Positions 6,339 through 9,278 of a DNA stretch of 9,278 nt are shown here, piece by piece. The DNA comes from Candidatus Hydrogenedentota bacterium (GTDB taxonomy: Bacteria; Hydrogenedentota; Hydrogenedentia; Hydrogenedentales; SLHB01). The translations under genes and the position numbers were made by a program. The notes beneath the pieces were generated by a model. The model had not been told where the DNA came from, searched no databases, and saw nothing but the letters and a program-made list of their open reading frames with translations. Each line of letters starts with the position of its first letter. Position 1 is the stretch's first letter. The stretch is taken from positions 1-9,278 of the forward strand of contig SLSB01000101.1 in NCBI GenBank assembly GCA_007130675.1, read 5' to 3'.

Positions 6339-6367
6339 TTGCGCGCTCATAGCCCTGATGGTATAGT
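6339..6367 (+). promoter_or_regulatory. Putative extended -10 sigma70 promoter for mazG
   Basis: TTGCGC (6339-6344) is followed after exactly 17 bp by TATAGT (6362-6367, 5/6), with TGG immediately before the -10 box (extended -10). Transcription would start close to 6374, about 118 bases before the mazG start. Confidence 0.5.
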
Positions 6368-6373
6368 GCACTT

Positions 6374-6413
6374 GAGGCTGTATAACCTCGGCTGCGCGTT
6401 GCACGCCAGCCTC
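6374..6413 (+). other. Hairpin at the predicted 5' end of the mazG transcript
   Basis: GAGGCTG (6374-6380) is the perfect reverse complement of CAGCCTC (6407-6413). Two alternatives compete with it: GAGG with CCTC (6386-6389), and a compact hairpin in which GGCTG (6390-6394) pairs with CAGCC (6407-6411) and GCGT (6396-6399) with ACGC (6403-6406) around a three-base loop. The position at the predicted transcription start suggests mRNA stabilisation or regulation. Confidence 0.4.
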
Positions 6414-6491
6414 TCAATGTGACTGTACGGGAGACCAGGGCGAGTTGTGTCTGAAAATGAGTAATGGTTTGTTTATTCTCAGGAGTGCGTG

Positions 6492-6881
6492 GTGAAAACC
6501 GTCGGGAGAGCCGAGTCAAACGATGCGTTGCGCGAGGCAGGGGCTATTCAGCGGGAAGCCGCGTCGACGGGGTTCGATTGGCCGGAGATCGCTCCTGTGT
6601 TCGATAAGATCCGTGAGGAACTGGATGAGGTGTGTGAAGCGGTGCAGGCAGGGGATGCTGAACAAGCCCGGCGCGAATTAGGAGACCTTTTGTTTGCGGT
6701 GGTGAACCTGTCGCGGTTTCTCGATGCCGACCCGGCCAGTGAACTGGCCGGCACAACAGACCGTTTCCGGGAACGCTTCTCCCGTATGCGCAGCGAACTC
6801 GAGGGCAGCGGCCGCGTGCTCGAAGATTGCACGCTCGCTGAGATGGATGCGGTATGGGACCGCATGAAAGCGGCCGAATAG
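6492..6881 (+). CDS. mazG: MazG-family nucleotide pyrophosphohydrolase (single domain)
   Basis: MazG enzymes hydrolyse (d)NTPs to the monophosphate and PPi, cleaning the nucleotide pool or lowering alarmone levels. The 129-aa product matches the second, catalytic domain of classical MazG: QREAASTGFDWPEIAPVFDKIREELDE, then RRELGDLLFAVVNLSRFLDADP, then FRERFSRMRSEL and a final LEDCTLAEMDAVWDRMK. The metal-binding EExxE...ExxD signature is intact (E42, E43, E46, E62, D65). Classical MazG (E. coli, 263 aa) has two such domains; only one is present here and no remnant of the other lies upstream. GTG 6492 is preferred to GTG 6489 because AGGAG at 6481-6485 is six bases from it and only three from the other. 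It lies upstream of the putative origin and dnaA. Confidence 0.92.
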   Translation: MKTVGRAESNDALREAGAIQREAASTGFDWPEIAPVFDKIREELDEVCEAVQAGDAEQARRELGDLLFAVVNLSRFLDADPASELAGTTDRFRERFSRMRSELEGSGRVLEDCTLAEMDAVWDRMKAAE

Positions 6882-6886
6882 CGGGC

Positions 6887-6934
6887 ATTTTTTCGACCTC
6901 ATTTTTGGGCTTGACTTTTGGCTCGATTTGTTGC
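6887..6934 (+). repeat. Phased T-tracts, candidate DNA unwinding element
   Basis: Runs of three to six T begin at about 6888, 6902, 6916 and 6927, each in a 12-14-base unit starting with A. They resemble in layout, not in exact sequence, the AT-rich 13-mers of E. coli oriC. The first run, after a small GC-rich dyad at the mazG stop, could also serve as a weak mazG terminator. Confidence 0.4.
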
Positions 6935-6980
6935 ACACTCGCAGACTCATCGATCGCATTTCAGCCTTTATTTACAGGGC

Positions 6981-7013
6981 TGTGGAGCGATTGTGGAAAA
7001 GTTGTGGATAACA
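6981..7013 (-). promoter_or_regulatory. Three DnaA-box-like repeats with 11-bp period
   Basis: Three head-to-tail 11-base units each begin with TGTGGA, at 6981, 6992 and 7003. The last, TGTGGATAA (7003-7011), is the exact reverse complement of the DnaA box TTATCCACA. The middle one (TGTGGAAAA) has one mismatch; the first (TGTGGAGCG) has three. The 11-bp period places all three on about the same face of the helix. Confidence 0.75.
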
Positions 7014-7274
7014 TCGGCGCGGTGGTGCGAGGGGTGTCCAAAGGGGGCCCATGAGCGGGTGTCTCTAACTCCAGAGCACGACACGGCATACCGATGAAGA
7101 AGTTTGTAGTTCCTATACTCCGGAGGCAATGCCGGGCGCGGAAGGCGTCACCTGGGGAGTGCCGGGGTGCGAGGTGGAGGATCGTTGTTTCCGCTTGAGC
7201 CCCGTGCCGGCCAGCATCAAACGCGAGAAACGCAGGGGGTAGAGGGAATGGCTGTTTGCGATGCAGGAGGGATA

Positions 7275-8660
7275 ATGGCGCCGCAGGAATCGAATCCGTG
7301 GGTATTGGCACAGGAACGGCTCAAAAAGACACTTGACGAGCACAGTTATAAGAACTGGTTTTCGCAGACGCAATTCCAATCGTGCGAAAACGGCCACCTT
7401 GTGGTTGGGGTGCCCAGCCAGTTCTTTGCGGACTGGCTCAAAGACCACTACATGGACACTGTCAGCGACACCTTGCGCACACTAATTCCGGATTTTTCCG
7501 AAGTGCGGTTCGTGTCCATGTCGGAAACCGTTCGGGGCCAAAGCGCCCCTCCTCCGGCCCCACTGCCGCCAAGGGGATCTGGCCGCAATGAACCGCGTCA
7601 AGCGCCTGCCCGCTCGGCGGTGCGCGTGGCCGGGTTTAATCCGCGGTATACCTTCGAACGGTTTGTGGTTGGGGCGGATAACCGGTTTGCGCATGCGGCC
7701 GCCAAGGCGGTGGCTGAACGGCCTGCCCGGGCGTACAATCCGCTGTTCTTGTATGGGGGCACTGGTTTGGGCAAGACGCACCTCATGCAGGCCATCGGCC
7801 ATGCGTTGGTGAAACGCGATGGGCAAACGCAGGTGACGTTCATCTCCTCGGAAGACTTTACCAACCAGCTCATCGAAAGTATCGCCAAGAAATCTACCGT
7901 GCGTTTCCGGGCCAAATATCGCAAGGCCGACGTGCTGCTTATCGACGACATTCATTTTATCGCGGGCAAAGAAGCCACTCAGGAAGAGTTTTTCCATACG
8001 TTCAACGCGTTGTTCGACATGCACAAGCAAATTGTCATCTCGAGTGATCGGCCACCCAAGGAAATCCCCGGTTTGGAAGAGCGGCTTATTTCGCGCTTCG
8101 AATGGGGACTGGTGACGGATATTCAACCGCCCGACCTCGAGACGCGCGTGGCGATTCTGCAGAATAAGGCCAGCGAAGAGAAACATACTGTGGCGCCGGA
8201 AGTGTTGCGCCACATCGCGACATGCGTTACCTCGAACATTCGCGAGCTCGAGGGCGCGCTGATTACGGTGCTGGCGTACAGCCGCCTTACCGAGCAGGCC
8301 ATTTCACTGCCGATGGCCGAAGAGGTCTTGCGCGATCTCATCGGCCGCGACAAGATTCAGCCCATCACCGTCGAAGCCGTGCAACGCGCCGTGGCCGAAT
8401 ACTTCGATGTGCGCATCGCCGATTTGCGGGGGCGCAGCCGTCAGCGCAAAGTATCCTACCCGCGCCAAGTGGCCATGTACATGTGCAAGGAACTCATCCC
8501 GAGCCTTTCTCTTAACGAGGTAGGCGAAGATTTTGGCGGGAAAGACCACACAACCGTCTTGTATGCTTGCCAGAAGCTTACGGAAGAAAAAACCAGCAAC
8601 AAAGACACGCGGGATCTGCTGCTCCGCCTTGAAAAGCGCGTCCGTTCGATGACTTCCTGA
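7275..8660 (+). CDS. dnaA: Chromosomal replication initiator protein DnaA
   Basis: DnaA binds oriC boxes, forms an ATP-dependent filament, opens the origin and loads the helicase. The 461-aa product has all four domains: domain I (1-85, NPWVLAQERLKKTLDEHSYKNWF), a short Pro-rich domain II linker (about 88-115), the AAA+ domain III beginning FNPRYTFERFVVGADNRFAHAAA with Walker A GGTGLGKTH (161-169), Walker B LLIDDIHF (221-228), arginine-finger SRFEWGL (273-279) and NIRELEGAL sensor 2 (321-329), and domain IV with YFDVRIADLRGRSRQRKVSYPRQVAMYM and the DNA-binding signature GGKDHTTVLYA (421-431). ATG 7275 has AGGAGG four bases upstream and gives the usual N-terminus; ATG 7248, nine codons earlier, is possible. 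Neither dnaN nor rpmH is adjacent, unlike many bacteria. Confidence 0.98.
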   Translation: MAPQESNPWVLAQERLKKTLDEHSYKNWFSQTQFQSCENGHLVVGVPSQFFADWLKDHYMDTVSDTLRTLIPDFSEVRFVSMSETVRGQSAPPPAPLPPRGSGRNEPRQAPARSAVRVAGFNPRYTFERFVVGADNRFAHAAAKAVAERPARAYNPLFLYGGTGLGKTHLMQAIGHALVKRDGQTQVTFISSEDFTNQLIESIAKKSTVRFRAKYRKADVLLIDDIHFIAGKEATQEEFFHTFNALFDMHKQIVISSDRPPKEIPGLEERLISRFEWGLVTDIQPPDLETRVAILQNKASEEKHTVAPEVLRHIATCVTSNIRELEGALITVLAYSRLTEQAISLPMAEEVLRDLIGRDKIQPITVEAVQRAVAEYFDVRIADLRGRSRQRKVSYPRQVAMYMCKELIPSLSLNEVGEDFGGKDHTTVLYACQKLTEEKTSNKDTRDLLLRLEKRVRSMTS

Positions 8661-8920
8661 AAACCGGCGGAGGGGTCGGTTGGGCCACCGGTGAGCGTAG
8701 CAGTTGGGCGTTCTGCAAAGGCCCGAATCCTCGGCTCTGAGCATTCTTTGACTCCCCAAGAGGCAGTTCCGGATCGGCCCATTGCGCTGTCGTCAGGTTT
8801 CGCGAGTGCCGATGAGGGTGAATGGACTCAGCCATCGGGGCTCAGGGACACATCCCGCGTTTTGTTTTGCCTGGGAGAAGACGCAGGGAGTCGCTTTGAA
8901 TTGGCTTTTTGTGGGTTGAA

Positions 8921-9278
8921 TCAGATGGTGTCTGGGACGCCGTCGTTGTCGGCGTCGGGGAACTCGACCAGGAATATCTGCCGGAAATCAGAGCCGTCAT
9001 AAGCGTGGATGGGGTTTCCGTTGTCGTCGGTGGTGGGTACGCTCTTGTTGTAGGCAAGCAGCGACCCGTCGGGGGACCAGACGAGTGCGGTGCGTTGAGC
9101 GCCGTCTTGGGGGGTCAAAAACACGCTCTTGCCAAAGCCGGGGCCGGGTTTGACGGAGGTCACCGCGACAGCGCCGTTGACGATGCAGGCAATCGAGTTG
9201 CCGCTCGGGTGCCAGCGCAGGCCGGGGCCTGCTCCCTCGGGGAACTGCGTTGCCTGGACGGGCCGCTTCGCGGGGTCG
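8921..9278 (-). CDS. C-terminal part of a WD40/TolB-like beta-propeller protein (partial)
   Basis: The last 118 codons of a minus-strand gene run in from beyond the window edge. Two propeller-type blades are visible: LRWHPSGNSIACIVNGAVAV and ALVWSPDGSLLAYNKSV, the second with the W-SPDG-LAY pattern of PD40/TolB-like repeats, each followed by a link to the next strand. The final segment FRQIFLVEFPDADNDGVPDTI ends in DADNDGVPD, which looks like an Asp-rich calcium-binding loop of the thrombospondin type 3 or EF-hand-like kind common in exported proteins. The N-terminus and any signal peptide are outside the window, so export is inferred. The gene converges on dnaA with 260 bp between them, where I see no convincing terminator. 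Confidence 0.75.
   Translation of the reverse strand, partial: DPAKRPVQATQFPEGAGPGLRWHPSGNSIACIVNGAVAVTSVKPGPGFGKSVFLTPQDGAQRTALVWSPDGSLLAYNKSVPTTDDNGNPIHAYDGSDFRQIFLVEFPDADNDGVPDTI

Larger units (their letters stand above)
6002..6491. other. 490-bp gene-free region with inverted repeats and a mazG promoter
   Basis: I see no credible protein: the plus frame at 6116-6352 has no recognisable motif or ribosome site. The region holds three separate inverted repeats (6011-6036, 6183-6224, 6374-6413), a T-run that could end transcription (6145-6151), and a promoter-like sequence at 6339-6367 facing mazG. I could not match it to a known RNA family by eye. Confidence 0.5.
6882..7274. other. Probable chromosomal replication origin (oriC) upstream of dnaA
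   Basis: This 393-bp gene-free region directly precedes dnaA. It contains T-rich tracts recurring every 11-14 bp (about 6887-6934), an AT-rich patch CCTTTATTTACA (6965-6976), and three DnaA-box-like repeats (6981-7013). AT-rich unwinding elements beside a DnaA box cluster next to dnaA are the usual bacterial oriC layout. The boxes may also allow DnaA to repress its own gene. A -10-like TATACT sits at 7114-7119 without a good -35. The rest (7014-7274) is GC-rich with no clear feature. GC skew over the genome would be needed to confirm it. Confidence 0.6.

Noticed and set aside
6116..6352. 78-aa plus-strand frame between the radical-SAM-like gene and mazG
   Set aside because: It lacks a ribosome site, has no motif, and runs through strong inverted repeats and into the mazG promoter region.
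7129..7242. 37-codon ATG frame between the DnaA boxes and dnaA, with CCGGAGG just upstream
   Set aside because: The GGAGG is only two bases from the ATG, too close for normal initiation, and the peptide has no recognisable feature.
8661..8920. Hairpins such as GGGA/TCCC before TTTTGTTTT near 8845-8870 as a dnaA terminator
   Set aside because: The stem is only four pairs and the T-tract is interrupted; too weak to call.

Overview
The window is an ordinary chromosomal segment of a GC-rich bacterium, roughly 60% G+C by eye, with GC-poorer intergenic stretches. It carries core housekeeping genes plus two lineage-specific genes. The mix of a secreted DUF6807 ('PmoA') protein, a degenerate radical-SAM/SPASM protein and a WD40/TolB-like exported protein ending in a calcium-loop-like motif would suit Planctomycetota, Hydrogenedentota or a related environmental lineage. 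That placement is inference; no rRNA or other decisive marker is present. I found no tRNA, rRNA, CRISPR array, insertion sequence or prophage gene.

Layout. (1) Bases 14-2805, plus strand: mutL (mismatch-repair ATPase/endonuclease) overlaps miaA (tRNA dimethylallyltransferase) by four bases, a likely translationally coupled pair. (2) Bases 2809-3378, minus strand: 5-formyltetrahydrofolate cyclo-ligase, tail-to-tail with miaA only 3 bp away. (3) Bases 3379-3563: a divergent promoter region. (4) Bases 3564-4568, plus: a secreted, probably lipid-anchored DUF6807/PmoA-family protein. (5) Bases 4569-5197: a 629-bp gene-free stretch with promoter-like elements, a perfect 9-bp tandem repeat and several inverted repeats, forming a possible long leader for the next gene. 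(6) Bases 5198-6001, plus: a protein resembling radical-SAM/SPASM enzymes that has lost the CxxxCxxC cluster motif but keeps SPASM-like cysteines. (7) Bases 6002-6491: a 490-bp gene-free stretch with strong inverted repeats and a good promoter whose predicted transcript starts in a hairpin. (8) Bases 6492-6881, plus: a single-domain MazG pyrophosphohydrolase. (9) Bases 6882-7274: a probable replication origin, with phased T-tracts and three DnaA-box-like repeats at exact 11-bp spacing. (10) Bases 7275-8660, plus: dnaA. (11) Bases 8661-8920: 260 bp in which I see no gene and no convincing terminator. (12) Bases 8921-9278, minus: the C-terminal end of a beta-propeller-like protein running off the window.

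The strongest themes are genome maintenance (mutL, the putative oriC with dnaA, and nucleotide-pool cleaning by MazG) and one-carbon/tRNA metabolism. The most unusual item is the cluster-less radical-SAM-like protein with its long, potentially structured leader. All structural and regulatory calls were made by eye, without folding software or database searches.
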